The notes: a model not told the origin generated them from the sequence alone. Positions 43,946 through 53,726 are shown, counted from the first letter of the stretch. The stretch: DNA of 64,000 nucleotides from Streptomyces tardus (GCF_018101125.2 NZ_JAELVF020000001.1:2275234-2339233); one strand, 5' to 3'. Translations and numbers: made by a program.

Positions 43946-46165
43946 ATGCGTGGTGATCTGGAAGCGCTGGTGGACCTGGTGGCCGGCGGGGCGGGGCCCT
44001 CGGCGGTCGTGGACTGGCTGCGGGAGGCGGTCGACTGCGAGGCCGTACTGGCGACCGGGGCGCAACCCCCGTCCGCGGCCCCCGGCAGCCCCGGAACCCT
44101 CGAACTCGTCACCCTGATCTCCGGCCACACCGACCGTACGCGGCACGTGCCCGGCGACGACTGGCACGTACTGGTGGTCCCGGTGGGCGCGACGTCGCCC
44201 AGGCCGCTCCTGTGGGCCTGGCGAGAACTCCCCTGGGGCGACGAGGACTGGCGGACCGTCGAACGGACCGCAGGCGTCGCCGCGACGCTGACGGCGGCGG
44301 CCCGGGCCGCGATCGGCGACGCCGCGACCATGGCGGCACGCATCTCCGCACTCCAGGCACTGATGGCCGGCGACATGGTGCGCGCCTCCCGTGCGCTCGC
44401 CCCGCTGACGCCGCAACTCGTCCCGGCCGGCGCCGGGCAGATCGCGATCCTGGAGGTGCCGCCGGGTGCCGACCGCCGGGCCGCGGCCCGTGAACTCGAC
44501 CAACACCTCGCCTCCCGCGGTGCGTTGGTCGTGGTCTGCCCGGTCGACGACCGGCAGGTCATCATCGTCAGCCCCGGCCGCCACCTGATCGAGGACCTCA
44601 CCCCGGTGATGGGGGACGGAAGGGTCGCGGGCGTCTCGTCGATCAGCCCCTGGCAGCGCACGGCCGCCGCCTACCGCGCCGCTTCCGAGGCGCTGGCCGC
44701 CGTGCGCGGCACCCCGGCGAAGATCTCCCGGCACGACGGGCGCGCCCCGCTCGCCGATCTGCTGCACGCCGACGCCCGCATCTGGGCCGACCTCGTCCTC
44801 CAGCCGCTGTCCATCCTCAGCCCCGCCGACCGCGAGGACCTGCTGGGGATGGCGCGCGAGGTGACCTGGTGGGGAGAGTCGGCAGCGGCCGAACTGGTGG
44901 GCTGGCACCCGTCCTCGCTGCGCCGCCACACCGACCGCCTCGCCAACCTCATCGGCCACGACCGCCGTCAGCTGTGGCCGAGCATCGCGCTCCACCTGGC
45001 CGTACACCTCTCCGCGCTGCCGCCGCCCCCCGACCGTTCGCACCGGCCCAGCCTCGCCGACATCCTGCACGTCTCCGCGATCACCGACTGGGCCCACCAG
45101 GTCGTCGACCCCTTCCCCGACCAGGTGCGCGAGGCCGTGACCGCGTGGCTGCGCTCGGGCACGGACGCGGAGGCCGCCTGCCGCGAACTCGGCATCGCCC
45201 GCGCCACCCTCTACCGGCGACTGGAACGCGCACGCGACCTCAGCCACCTGGAGATCACCCGCTACCCGGGCGCCACCATCGAGCTCGCGGTCGCTCTCTA
45301 TGTCCTCGGACACCTGCCCATGGGTACGGTGCCAGACCTGGCGGACCGTCGACTGACGCCGGTCCGGGGAGGGGAGCACATGGAGATCGACACCGCCCGC
45401 CCGCACCCCGCACGGGTGTACAACTACCTCTGCGGCGGCGACACCAACTACCGCCCCGACCGCGAACAGGCCCTGCGGATGCTGGAGTACGACCCCAACG
45501 CCTCCGCCGCGGCGCAGGCCAACCGGGCGTTCCTGATCCGCGCGATGGAGCAGGTCGCGGCCCACGGCGTCACCCAGGTGCTGGACCTCGGCTCCGGCAT
45601 CCCGATGGCGCCCCACCCGCACGAGGTGCTGCTGCGCACCCGGCCGGACAGCCGCGTCGTCTACATCGACAACGACCCGATCGTCCTCGCCCACGCCGAG
45701 GACCTGCTCAGCGGCGCCCCCGCCGGCCAGGTCACCTACGTGCAGGCGGACGTCGGCATCGGCGGGCCGGAACTGCTCGAACTGCCCGAGGTGCGGCAGA
45801 CGTTGGACCTCAGCAGGCCCGTCTGCCTCTCGGCCGTCGCGCTGCTCCACTTCCTGCCCGGCGAGCCCGGACCGGCACTGGTGCGCGACATACTCGACCG
45901 CCTCGCACCCGGCAGCATGCTCGTCCTCTCCCATCTGACCGCCGACTTCGCGCCCGAGCTCGTCGCGTCCGGCGTCGAGCAGTACTCGCGGAACGTCGCA
46001 CCGCTGTGCACCCGCAGCTACAGCGAGGTCAAGGCGATCTTCGAAGGGCTGGAGATGCTCTCACCGGGCATCGTGCCCGCGCCCGAATGGCGCCCCGGCG
46101 CCGACGACACCCGCCCCGCCCGGGAACAGGCCAACTGCTGGGCCGGCGTCGGCCGCACCGTCTGA
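43946..46165 (+). CDS. PucR-like helix-turn-helix regulator fused to a SAM-dependent methyltransferase
   Basis: 739 residues. The first 450 show a PucR/CdaR-type layout, ending in a helix-turn-helix (AVTAWLRSGTDAEAACRELG, IARATLYRRLERARDLSHLE). From residue 479 the sequence begins afresh: MEIDTARPHPARVYNYLCGG, DTNYRPDREQALRMLEYDPN, with VLDLGSGIPM as the SAM-binding loop and VYIDNDPIVLAHAEDLL. This matches the actinomycete DUF574/Methyltransf_19 family, usually a separate protein. A strong ribosome site and ATG at the junction suggest that the methyltransferase is also made alone. Substrate and target genes are unknown. Confidence 0.82.
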   Translation: MRGDLEALVDLVAGGAGPSAVVDWLREAVDCEAVLATGAQPPSAAPGSPGTLELVTLISGHTDRTRHVPGDDWHVLVVPVGATSPRPLLWAWRELPWGDEDWRTVERTAGVAATLTAAARAAIGDAATMAARISALQALMAGDMVRASRALAPLTPQLVPAGAGQIAILEVPPGADRRAAARELDQHLASRGALVVVCPVDDRQVIIVSPGRHLIEDLTPVMGDGRVAGVSSISPWQRTAAAYRAASEALAAVRGTPAKISRHDGRAPLADLLHADARIWADLVLQPLSILSPADREDLLGMAREVTWWGESAAAELVGWHPSSLRRHTDRLANLIGHDRRQLWPSIALHLAVHLSALPPPPDRSHRPSLADILHVSAITDWAHQVVDPFPDQVREAVTAWLRSGTDAEAACRELGIARATLYRRLERARDLSHLEITRYPGATIELAVALYVLGHLPMGTVPDLADRRLTPVRGGEHMEIDTARPHPARVYNYLCGGDTNYRPDREQALRMLEYDPNASAAAQANRAFLIRAMEQVAAHGVTQVLDLGSGIPMAPHPHEVLLRTRPDSRVVYIDNDPIVLAHAEDLLSGAPAGQVTYVQADVGIGGPELLELPEVRQTLDLSRPVCLSAVALLHFLPGEPGPALVRDILDRLAPGSMLVLSHLTADFAPELVASGVEQYSRNVAPLCTRSYSEVKAIFEGLEMLSPGIVPAPEWRPGADDTRPAREQANCWAGVGRTV
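45366..45382 (+). promoter_or_regulatory. Internal ribosome-binding site and ATG at the fusion junction
   Basis: GGGGAGGGGAG (45366-45376) stands 3-5 bp before an in-frame ATG at 45380, exactly where the methyltransferase family normally starts. It would give a separate protein of 261 residues from the same mRNA. Confidence 0.55.
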
Positions 46166-47201
46166 GCCCGTGGGCCCGGCCCCGTACCGGCGCTTGTGTG
46201 TGCGGGTCTGTCCGTGCAGGCGACCGCCCGCGCGTGCGTCCATCGGTCTGCTCGTCGCTCTGTACGGCAGCGGTGGGCGGCGGTCGTACGGGGGCGCGGT
46301 CGGCGCGCTCGTCGGCGGTGCGTCCGGCCCTGCCCGGGACCCCGCCCCGCCCCGCACACGACGCGCGGGCCGGGCTGTCGAACCGGCCGAACTGGCGTGC
46401 GATAGCGCGTGGTTCGGCGTGGATCCGAGCGCAGGGCCGAGCGTGCGTGCGTGGGGGGTGCGGCTTTGGGCCCGGAGCTTGAGATGCGGAGCCGGCACCG
46501 GCGGTTGCTGACCGAAGTGCCCCGGTAGCGCACTGTTCGCGTGGGGCTGCGCGGGAAGTCTCACCGCTGTTGCGTCGGTTGTCTCACGCACCATCACCTC
46601 CGAAACGGGAGAGTGATCGGGGCACAACTGCGAGCGAACAGACGAAGGACAGGCGACGTTCACGGCGTACGGAGCCGGCCACGGGGGGCCGGACGACCTC
46701 GCCGCGAACAGCGCCGAGGGGGCGGGACCACGGCCGTGCACACGGCCAACGTTCGGAGCGATCGGTCATGGCCTGGGGGACGGCACATGACCCGGGGGAG
46801 GCGCTCCGATCCCTCGCACTTTCGACGTTCGCAGCGGCCGACCCGGGATCCGGGTCGGCCGGCAGCAGTGTGCCCGGGCCTGTGCCCGCTCGGACGTGGG
46901 GGAGAGCGGGCGCAGGCGGGTCCACCTCCCGCGGGAGGGCACGGCCGCTACGGCCGTCTCGACACCGCCCGCGCCGGCCGCGTTCTCCGACGCAGCCGCG
47001 TCAGCTGCCGTCCGTGTCCTGCGCCGCATCCGGTCCTCGGGCGTTCTCTCCTGTGCCCGAACCCATCGGCGCGACTGTGTCCTCCGCGAGTCCGTGTCCT
47101 GTGCGTGTCCGGTCGTCCGCGCGTCCGATCCTCCGCGAGTCCGTGTCCTCCGGCGGCCGGGCGGGCGGCGGAGGCTCGTTCGACCTGCGGGGCTTGCTGC
47201 C
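46166..47201. other. Long gene-poor stretch
   Basis: About 1 kb with no gene I can support. Open frames on both strands are Arg/Pro/Ser-rich and lack family signals or starts with ribosome sites. It contains GGCCGACCCGG (46836-46846) with CCGGGTCGGCC (46850-46860) as a hairpin, and degenerate repeats of tccgcgagtccgtgtcct (about 47073-47150). It may be decayed sequence at the edge of the accessory island. Confidence 0.5.
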
Positions 47202-47250
47202 ACGGGCCTGCGTACCGGGGGAGATCAACTCCCGCGGTACGCAGGCCCGT
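47202..47250. terminator. Very strong hairpin, 16-bp stem plus inner stem
   Basis: ACGGGCCTGCGTACCG (47202-47217) pairs perfectly with CGGTACGCAGGCCCGT (47235-47250), and the loop contains a further GGGAG/CTCCC pair. It lies just beyond the minus-strand coding remnant at 47282 and is best read as that gene's original terminator. Confidence 0.75.
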
Positions 47251-47281
47251 TGGCGAGCCACCGGTGCTCAGCGCTCGTCGC

Positions 47282-47356
47282 TCAGCTCTCCGCCGACGGC
47301 TTCTGCTTGAGCTCGTCGACCACGGCCCGGGCGGTGGTCGCGCTGGTGAAGGTGGG
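47282..47356 (-). pseudogene. 3' end of an interrupted gene (about 24 residues)
   Basis: The reading frame ending at 47282 shows PTFTSATTARAVVDELKQKP and SAES, with G or C at every third position, unlike the sequence upstream of it, which has A/T-ending codons and no homology-like pattern. It keeps its terminator at 47202-47250. It appears to be the stub of a chromosomal gene whose 5' part was replaced when the island beginning near 47360 arrived. The family cannot be named from so little. Confidence 0.5.
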
Positions 47357-47393
47357 TCTGTGCACTTGGTGTGGCGACGACGGCGACCCGTCA

Positions 47394-48341
47394 TCACTCG
47401 GCGCGTGGCAACGCCCGCACATCGGTGCTGGTGAAGCTCTCGCCTTCTGGCCAAATGACTGCACACGCCTGCGCCTTGGCGAGGTCCAAGAGGTCTTGCC
47501 GTGGCTCTGAAGGCAGCAGAATCGCTCGAACTCCGTGATCTACGAATCTGCCGTAGTCGGCCAGCTGCCCTATGGCCATGCGTACGTTCTCGCGGGTGAC
47601 GCTCCCCTTGGCTTCGACGAGCAGCCCGAGGTCGTTGACATAGACATCGGTGAAGAGCGGGCGCGTTTCGCCAGGAGGTCGGATCGTCTGGCGGTTGCAG
47701 CGGTGGCCCTGCTGGTTCAGGAAACTGGTGAAATCCTCGATGAGTCGCCGCTCCCTACGCTGCGCCTCGTAGACCTCTCCGCTTGGGCTGACGAATGTGC
47801 TCTCTGTCTCATGGCGTTCAAGCGGCAGCTGCTTGACTTGCTCCGGATGACCCTCAAGGAACTGGCCCAGGCTGGTAGTTGGTGCCTGTGGGGAGGTGTC
47901 GACCGGCAGGAGTCTAAAGATGATGACTCGACGGAGCGGGCCACCTTCAGTCTCTGGTGCGTCCGCGGTGTACCAAGGGTTGTCGGTATCGATGACGAAC
48001 TCACCCTGGTAAGTGACGGTGCCCCTGGCGCCCTTGAATACGCGAAGCGCACGCTGGTCGGAGCGGTGGTTCAGGATCGCAGCGTTGCCAGATTTCATGG
48101 ACTGGTCGCCACGCTGTCCTTCGCCGCTGTAGTGAAACGAGCTATCGGGCATCCAGCCGTCGTAGTACCCATGCTGTTCGCCGGCGGCAGGGTCAGTGAA
48201 GACGAAGACGTGAGGAGTCTTCGCAGATGGTCCGATACCGCCTTGCGTACGCCCCCCGTAGGTGCGGTGCAGCTTCTTGCGTTCGATCTCGTCACCGGGA
48301 CGCAGTGTCCACGGGACCTCTGCCGCAGCCGCTTCGCTCAT
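47394..48341 (-). CDS. SRA-like/PD-(D/E)XK nuclease, probable modification-dependent (type IV) restriction enzyme
   Basis: 315 residues. Residues 10-148 resemble the ScoMcrA-type SRA domain (GGRTQGGIGPSAKTPHVFVF, GYYDGWMPDSSFHYSGEGQR, GDQSM), which reads modified cytosine. Residues 195-300 look like a PD-(D/E)XK nuclease: LIEDFTSFLNQQGH, Asp232 in FTDVYVNDLG, and Glu243-x-Lys245 in LLVEAKG, then GQLADYGRFV. The protein would cut foreign DNA carrying base modifications. GC content and codon use are lower than in the neighbours, fitting horizontal gain. GGGGGAG precedes ATG 48341. No partner gene is visible, so it acts alone. Domain calls are from motif memory. Confidence 0.75.
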   Translation of the reverse strand: MSEAAAAEVPWTLRPGDEIERKKLHRTYGGRTQGGIGPSAKTPHVFVFTDPAAGEQHGYYDGWMPDSSFHYSGEGQRGDQSMKSGNAAILNHRSDQRALRVFKGARGTVTYQGEFVIDTDNPWYTADAPETEGGPLRRVIIFRLLPVDTSPQAPTTSLGQFLEGHPEQVKQLPLERHETESTFVSPSGEVYEAQRRERRLIEDFTSFLNQQGHRCNRQTIRPPGETRPLFTDVYVNDLGLLVEAKGSVTRENVRMAIGQLADYGRFVDHGVRAILLPSEPRQDLLDLAKAQACAVIWPEGESFTSTDVRALPRAE

Positions 48342-48702
48342 GTCTCCCCCTACTCCGACGTGGTGCCCTACCTCAGGCAATGTGATCTTCCCACGCGCAA
48401 GTATGACTATTAAGTAGGTGGGGGCGTGAGTGCTACCTAGCTTGCCTGGGAGTAAGTACCTAAGCCGGGCAACGGAGTTAGCCAATAGGGAAACAACCTC
48501 AGTGCTATGCGGCGAACTAGGTAGGCATGGTGGTGGAGCTAGCCTCGATCTTTCGTGATGGTCTGTCGATTTCTTCGGTGGACCGTTTCGGTTGTCCAGG
48601 CCGGTTGTGGGCAGGGCAGCGGCCCGGCTGTCGCGTCGGGTGGGCGCCGGGTTCCACGTCTCCGGCGGGTTCTTCAGGTTCGTAGGGGCGGGAACTGGCT
48701 GG
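48342..48702. other. Lower-GC intergenic region upstream of the nuclease gene
   Basis: 361 bp. 48400-48560 has markedly more A and T than the rest of the window (ttaagtag, aatagggaaacaac) and probably contains the nuclease promoter. 48600-48702 is the flank of the decayed insertion sequence. No gene is seen. Confidence 0.5.
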
Positions 48703-49890
48703 TCAGCCGGGGTTCGGGAGGGCTTCGAGTCGCTGGAGTGCGCCTGTGATGATGTCGTTCCAGGGCCAGTGGCGGGCGAATCTCAGGTGTTGTCGGCGGG
48801 CGGTGGTGACGAGTTGGGCGGCGGCGGAGAACAGGCGGAGTCGTAGGCGGCGGGGTTCCCAGAGCCGGGCTTTGCCGGTGAGGGCGAGCATCGGCATCCA
48901 GGCCAGCAGTTCGAGTGCGAGCTGGACGATCTCCAGCCGGATCCGGTTCTGCGCGACCTCGGGGGGCAGGTTGCGCAGACCGGTGGCGCGGGCGGCCCGG
49001 ATGCGGTCCTTGGCGCGGGCTCGTCGGCGGTGCCGCAGCTCCAGATCAGCGATCGGAGTGCTGGTGGTGTTGGTGGCGAAGCAGGTGAGCCGCAGTCCGT
49101 CGGTACCGGTCAGACGCAACTGGGCTCCGGGGTGGGGTCGTTCCTTGCGGACGATCAGCCGCATCGCCTTCGGCCAACCGCCTGATGGTCGTGCCGACGG
49201 AGTAGGACAGCCAGCGGCCGCGCTGGGCCAGCCAGGCCACGAACTCGTGGGTGCCGCCGGCGGAGTTAGTACAGGTCAGCGTGGATCGTCCGCGTCGGTG
49301 CTTCTTCGGCAGTTGGGCCAGTGCCAGTCGAGTCGTTCGATGTGGTCGGTCGCGGTGTTGCTGCCCGCGTTCCCGGGAGTGGTGGCCGAAGGTCTTCTTC
49401 CACGTCGCGGTGGCGTCCTGCTTCTCCGAGTGCGCCAGGACCAGGACTCCGTCCAGATCAACGATTACCTGCCCGGTCGCGTCGGGTGCCGCCCGGCCAG
49501 CCAACTTCCAGACCCGCTCGCGGACTTCGGCCCGCGCAGAAAGTATCGCTGTCAAGCCTTCGGCCTGGCCGCGGCCAAGGCATCGATCAGCCGAGAGACG
49601 GTCGGATCAGAGGCCACCGGACCGAACACGCCGGGCTCGGCTCGCAGCAAGCCCACGTCCGCGAGGCCAGTCACCGCCCAGCGCGACCGCAAGAGCCACG
49701 CCCAGCAGGATCCTGCCCGGATCGTGCATCGCACGAAGACGCCGCCACGGCGCCAATGCCGCCGACATCGCCGATCCAGCCCGGACTTACAGATCGTCTC
49801 GACCAGCAGCACAACACCGGCCTGCGAGACCACCCCACGACCGCCGCCCTCGACGCGGACACGCGGATAGGACCCGATACGCTTCTTCAC
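48703..49890 (-). mobile_element. Decayed IS1380-family transposase
   Basis: Pieces of an IS1380-type transposase lie in several frames. N-terminal: VKKRIGSYPRVRVEGGGRGV, VSQAGVVLLVET and GVFGPVASDPTVSRLIDALA (start GTG 49890). Middle: LTAILSARAEVRERVWKLAG, IVDLDGVLVLAHSEKQDATA with the catalytic Asp region, and GNAGSNTATDHIERL. C-terminal: MRLIVRKERPHPGAQLRLTG, IADLELRHRRRARAKDRIRA and ALTGKARLWEPRRLRLRLFS. At least three frameshifts and a deletion of about 50 codons after LSYSVG separate them. The coding span is about 1.19 kb, where intact copies need about 1.35 kb. It cannot make a transposase. Terminal repeats were not found. Confidence 0.82.
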
Positions 49891-50142
49891 CTGGAGAGTG
49901 CTTCTTTCATGCGACGACTTGGACCCTAGACAAGTCCCATCGTTGCAGGTCAGGGGCACTCTCCACGTTTATGATCACCCACCGAACACCCCGCCACGCG
50001 GAAGCGCGAGGCTAAGGCCGGTCGCCCAGCCGACTGGCGGGCTGGGCTACCTCGCGCCACCTTGCCGTTACCACGGCTGCGCTAGAAGGCTGCCAAAGCC
50101 CCTAACGCTCCACAGGCTAGCCAGCAGCACGGCGAACGTAGC

Positions 50143-50781
50143 TCAGCCGGAGGACTTGTGGCGTTGGCGGGTGAGGTGGATGGCGGCGGCGAGGGTGAGG
50201 GCGAGGAAGAAGAGGGCGGAGACGCCGAAGACCACGGCGAATACGGCGGCCCCGCCACCGCTGACGTCCTGGTCCCGGGCGGCGACACTGGGGTCGTCGG
50301 CCTGGTGGCGGACGGTCAGCCGGGTGCCGACGGACCGCTTGCCGCCGCCGCTGCCGACGGGCAGGTCCGCGATCACCGTTCGTCCGTCGGCCTCGAAGCG
50401 GACCCGGCAGTTGCCGATCATGCAGGACCCCGCGGTGTGCAGCGTCGCTTCGGTTTGTTCGCCATTCTGGAGCGAGCGCAGATGTTGGGCGGCTGGGTAC
50501 ATGACCAGCAACGAGAGGCTGCCCAGCAGGAGCGTGAGCACCAGGGAGAAGATTAGCGACGCACGCGGTCCGAGTCCGCCGGTCGCGGCGGTCCGGGCGC
50601 GGTGGGCGGCGATGACGGTGTGTGCTGTGTGGATCGTGTCTGCTGTGCTGTCGGCTTTGGGGCCGGCCTTGTCTGCGGCGCTTGGAGTGGAGCTGCTTGG
50701 GCCGGTGGTGGCCGAGTCGGGTCTGTCGGTGTCGCCCATGTTGATGCTGCCCCGTTCGTTCTGCGGGTGGGTGGGCTGCAT
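50143..50781 (-). CDS. Two-helix membrane protein, DUF3592-like
   Basis: 212 residues. A Thr/Ala/Ser-rich cytoplasmic part of about 70 residues precedes helix 1 (LIFSLVLTLLLGSLSLLVMY). An extracytoplasmic domain of about 80 residues follows (GSCMIGNCRVRFEADGRTVI, GSGGGKRSVGTRLTVRHQAD), then helix 2 (AAVFAVVFGVSALFFLALTL). This hairpin layout resembles DUF3592 proteins of unknown function; the paired Cys residues may be oxidised. The start could instead be the ATG at 50739 (MGDTDRPDS). It lies at the right border of the IS region. Confidence 0.6.
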   Translation of the reverse strand: MQPTHPQNERGSINMGDTDRPDSATTGPSSSTPSAADKAGPKADSTADTIHTAHTVIAAHRARTAATGGLGPRASLIFSLVLTLLLGSLSLLVMYPAAQHLRSLQNGEQTEATLHTAGSCMIGNCRVRFEADGRTVIADLPVGSGGGKRSVGTRLTVRHQADDPSVAARDQDVSGGGAAVFAVVFGVSALFFLALTLAAAIHLTRQRHKSSG

Positions 50782-51324
50782 TCTCCTGCGGTCACGCCAT
50801 TTACCCGCTTTGCGGGCCAGTTCAGGCGGTCGTCGGGAACGGTCGTACGGGTGTACGCCCTTGCGGCAGTGCGCACGGCGCAGGGGCGCAGGGCGGCGGT
50901 GGAGGTGAGGCGGTCAGGGGTCAGGGGTCAGAGGTGTGGAGGTCGGGGCTGCCGAGGGTGGTGGTGACCAGGAGGTCGGCCGGCACCGCCAGCGTAGCCG
51001 CGCGGCCCGCCGATGCCCGTGCCGTACGAGGGCCCTGCCGACCGAGCGCGAACTCGTGCTGTATCGCGCCGATACGTGCGCCACGCTCGCAACAGCCCGC
51101 GGTACCCGTGGATTTGACAGGTCGGGAGCAACCGGCCCCGGGTCGCACCGACTTGAACCACCATTCACCAAGTCGGGGGCGCGACACGTCACTTGCGCAA
51201 GACCCACGCAACTCGCCCTGACAACACGGGAGTCCACGTCCGCGCCGCTCCTCAACTCTGGTCCGCGAGCCCTGCACCCCACCCCGTCCGCGACCTCCGT
51301 CCGCTGATCCGCCCTCCCGATCCG
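50782..51324. other. Gene-free region between the DUF3592-like gene and metE
   Basis: 543 bp with only shadow open frames. CCGACTTG (51148-51155) and CAAGTCGG (51169-51176) make a small hairpin. No tRNA-like structure was found. Confidence 0.5.
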
Positions 51325-51360
51325 ACCCCGGCGCGTGGCCCGCGGGCCACGCGCCGGGGT
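51325..51360. terminator. Perfect 36-bp palindrome downstream of metE
   Basis: The sequence from 51325 to 51360 equals its own reverse complement: two 18-nt arms (ACCCCGGCGCGTGGCCCG and its complement) with no loop. It lies 50 bp beyond the metE stop and is best read as its terminator, though a cruciform or protein-binding site is possible. Confidence 0.7.
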
Positions 51361-51410
51361 GCGGGGCCGGGGCGTCAACTGCGCCCCGGCGCCGCACAGT
51401 CGGAGGGGGG

Positions 51411-53726
51411 CTAGCCGGAGAGCTCGCCGCGGACGATGCGTGCCGCGGCGACCAGGTTCTCCAGCGACGCCCGCGTCTCCGGCCAACCGCGGGTCTTCAG
51501 ACCGCAGTCCGGGTTGACCCAGAGCCGTTCGGCGGGGATGGCCCGGAGGCCGGTGCGCAGCAGTTCGGCTGCCTCCTCGGTGCTCGGCACCCGGGGGGAG
51601 TGGATGTCGTAGACACCGGGGCCGGCCTCGCGCGGGTACCCGTGGGCGGCCAGCTCCCTGGCGACCTGCATGTGCGAACGTGCGGCCTCCAGGCTGATGA
51701 CGTCCGCGTCGAGGTCGTCGATGGCCTGCACGATGTCGCCGAACTCCGCGTAGCACATGTGCGTGTGGATCTGGGTGTCCGGCCGTACGCCGGCGGTGGT
51801 GATCCGGAAGGACTCGGTCGCCCAGTCCAGATAGGCCGGGTGGTCGGCAGCCCGCAGCGGCAGGGTCTCGCGCAGCGCGGGCTCATCCACCTGGATCACC
51901 GAAGTGCCCGCCGCCTCCAGGTCGTTCACCTCGTCGCGCAGGGCGAGCGCGACCTGGCGGGCGGTGTCGCCGAGCGGCTGGTCGTCGCGGACGAAGGACC
52001 AGGCGAGCATGGTGACGGGCCCGGTGAGCATGCCCTTGACCGGGCGGTCGGTCAGGGACTGGGCGTACGACGTCCAGCGCACCGTCATCGGCTCGGGGCG
52101 GGAGATGTCGCCGGCCAGGATCGGCGGACGGACGTAACGGGTGCCGTAGGACTGCACCCAGCCGTGCTGGGTGGCCAGACAGCCCCTCAGCTGCTCGGCG
52201 AAGTACTGCACCATGTCATTGCGTTCGGGCTCGCCGTGCACCAGGACGTCGATCCCGGCCTTCTCCTGGAAGGAGACGACCTCCTGGATCTCCGTGCTGA
52301 TGCGCTCCTCGTACCCGGCGACGTCGATGCGGCCGGCGCGCAGGTCGGCGCGGGCCGTGCGCAGCTCCGAGGTCTGCGGGAACGAGCCGATGGTCGTCGA
52401 CGGCAGCAGCGGAAGCCCGAGGTGGGAGCGCTGCGCGCCGGCCCGCTCGCCGTATGCCTGGGCGCGACGCGTGTCGGCCTCGGTCACCGCGGCGGCCCGT
52501 GCGCGTACGGCCGGGTCCCGGGTGATGGGGGAGCTCTCGCGCGAGGCGAGGTCGGCCCGGTTGGCCGCGAGTTCGGCGGCGATGGTGTCGGTTCCCTGCG
52601 AGAGCCCCTTGGCGAGGGTGACGATCTCGCGGGTCTTCTGCTTCGCGAACGCGAGCCAGCGCAGGATCTGCGGCTCGATGTCGCGTTCGGCCGCCGTGTC
52701 CAGGGGGACGTGCAGCAGCGAGCAGGACGCGGCGACGTCGACCCGTTCGGCCAGGCCCAGCAGGGTGCCGAGTGTGGAGAGGGACGCGGTGAGGTCGTTC
52801 GCCCAGATGTTGCGGCCGTTGACCACACCTGCGACCAGCCGCTTGCCCGGCAGGCCGCCGACCGCGGCGAGGTCCTCCAGGTTGGCGGCTGCGGCCTCGG
52901 TGAAGTCCAGCGCCAGACCGTCGACCGGTGCCTTGGCCAGCACGGGGAGCGCGTCGCCGAGCCGGTCGAAGTAGGAGGCGACGAGCAGCTTGGGGCGGTC
53001 GCTCAGCGCGCCCAGGTCCCGGTAGGCGCGGGCAGCCGCGTTCAACTCGGCCGGGGTGCGGTCCTGCACCAGGGCGGGCTCGTCCAGCTGAACCCATTCG
53101 GCGCCGGCGGCCCGCAGATCGGCCAGTACCTCCGCGTACACCGGCAGCAGCCGGTCGAGCAGCGTCAGCGGATCGAAGTCGGCGGCGACTCCGGGCGCCG
53201 GCTTGGCGAGGAGCAGGTACGTGACGGGGCCGACCAGTACGGGCCGCGGGGAGAGCCCGAGGCCGAGCGCCTCCTTCAACTCGCCGACCTGCTTGGCGGA
53301 GTCGGCGGAGAAGACGGTGTCCGGGCCCAACTCGGGTACCAGGTAGTGGTAGTTGGTGTCGAACCACTTGGTCATCTCCAGCGGAGCGACCTGCTGGGTG
53401 CCGCGCGCCATGGCGAAGAACCCGTCCAGGGCGTCCGCCCCGACGGCCGCACGGTGGCGGTCCGGCACTGCCCCGACCATCACGGAGGTGTCGAGCACGT
53501 GGTCGTAGTAGGAGAAGTCGCCGGTGGGGACTTCGGTGACGCCGGCCTCGGCCAGCTGCTTCCAGTGGGTGCGGCGCAGTTCGCCGGCGGTCTCCCGGAG
53601 GGCGTCGGCGGTGACCCGGCCCTTCCAGTAACCTTCGATCGCCTTCTTGAGTTCCCGGTTCTGGCCCTGACGGGGGTAGCCGTACACGGTGGCCCGTGCT
53701 GCCGCGGCTGCGGACTTCGATGTCAC
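51411..53726 (-). CDS. metE: Cobalamin-independent methionine synthase MetE
   Basis: 771 residues, the normal size. It moves the methyl group of methyltetrahydrofolate-triglutamate to homocysteine. The N-terminal half has [20 protein letters not shown] and [16 protein letters not shown]. The catalytic half has [40 protein letters not shown] with the zinc and homocysteine residues, [14 protein letters not shown] with the zinc ligands His and Cys, and [13 protein letters not shown] with the last Cys. The GTG at 53726 follows AAGGAGA. The cobalamin riboswitch about 170 bp upstream implies repression when B12 is available and a B12-dependent MetH can act. Confidence 0.96.
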   Translation of the reverse strand: MTSKSAAAAARATVYGYPRQGQNRELKKAIEGYWKGRVTADALRETAGELRRTHWKQLAEAGVTEVPTGDFSYYDHVLDTSVMVGAVPDRHRAAVGADALDGFFAMARGTQQVAPLEMTKWFDTNYHYLVPELGPDTVFSADSAKQVGELKEALGLGLSPRPVLVGPVTYLLLAKPAPGVAADFDPLTLLDRLLPVYAEVLADLRAAGAEWVQLDEPALVQDRTPAELNAAARAYRDLGALSDRPKLLVASYFDRLGDALPVLAKAPVDGLALDFTEAAAANLEDLAAVGGLPGKRLVAGVVNGRNIWANDLTASLSTLGTLLGLAERVDVAASCSLLHVPLDTAAERDIEPQILRWLAFAKQKTREIVTLAKGLSQGTDTIAAELAANRADLASRESSPITRDPAVRARAAAVTEADTRRAQAYGERAGAQRSHLGLPLLPSTTIGSFPQTSELRTARADLRAGRIDVAGYEERISTEIQEVVSFQEKAGIDVLVHGEPERNDMVQYFAEQLRGCLATQHGWVQSYGTRYVRPPILAGDISRPEPMTVRWTSYAQSLTDRPVKGMLTGPVTMLAWSFVRDDQPLGDTARQVALALRDEVNDLEAAGTSVIQVDEPALRETLPLRAADHPAYLDWATESFRITTAGVRPDTQIHTHMCYAEFGDIVQAIDDLDADVISLEAARSHMQVARELAAHGYPREAGPGVYDIHSPRVPSTEEAAELLRTGLRAIPAERLWVNPDCGLKTRGWPETRASLENLVAAARIVRGELSG

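Noticed and set aside
40574..45934. A 1786-codon open frame on the minus strand
   Set aside because: It is antisense to the transporter and the fusion gene, is rich in Arg, Gly, Asp, His and Val in a pattern typical of shadow frames in high-GC coding DNA, and shows no domain.
46541..47434. Plus-strand open frames of 246-297 codons in the gene-poor stretch
   Set aside because: Low-complexity Arg/Pro/Ser composition, no ribosome site and no domain, and they run over the strong hairpin and the antisense of the nuclease 3' end.
49890..49990. Terminal inverted repeats of the IS1380 element
   Set aside because: I compared both flanks by eye and found no matching ends, so the element's outer limits are left undefined.
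51060..51240. Possible tRNA between the DUF3592-like gene and metE
   Set aside because: There is a short hairpin and a TTGAACC-like string, but no acceptor stem or cloverleaf can be built.
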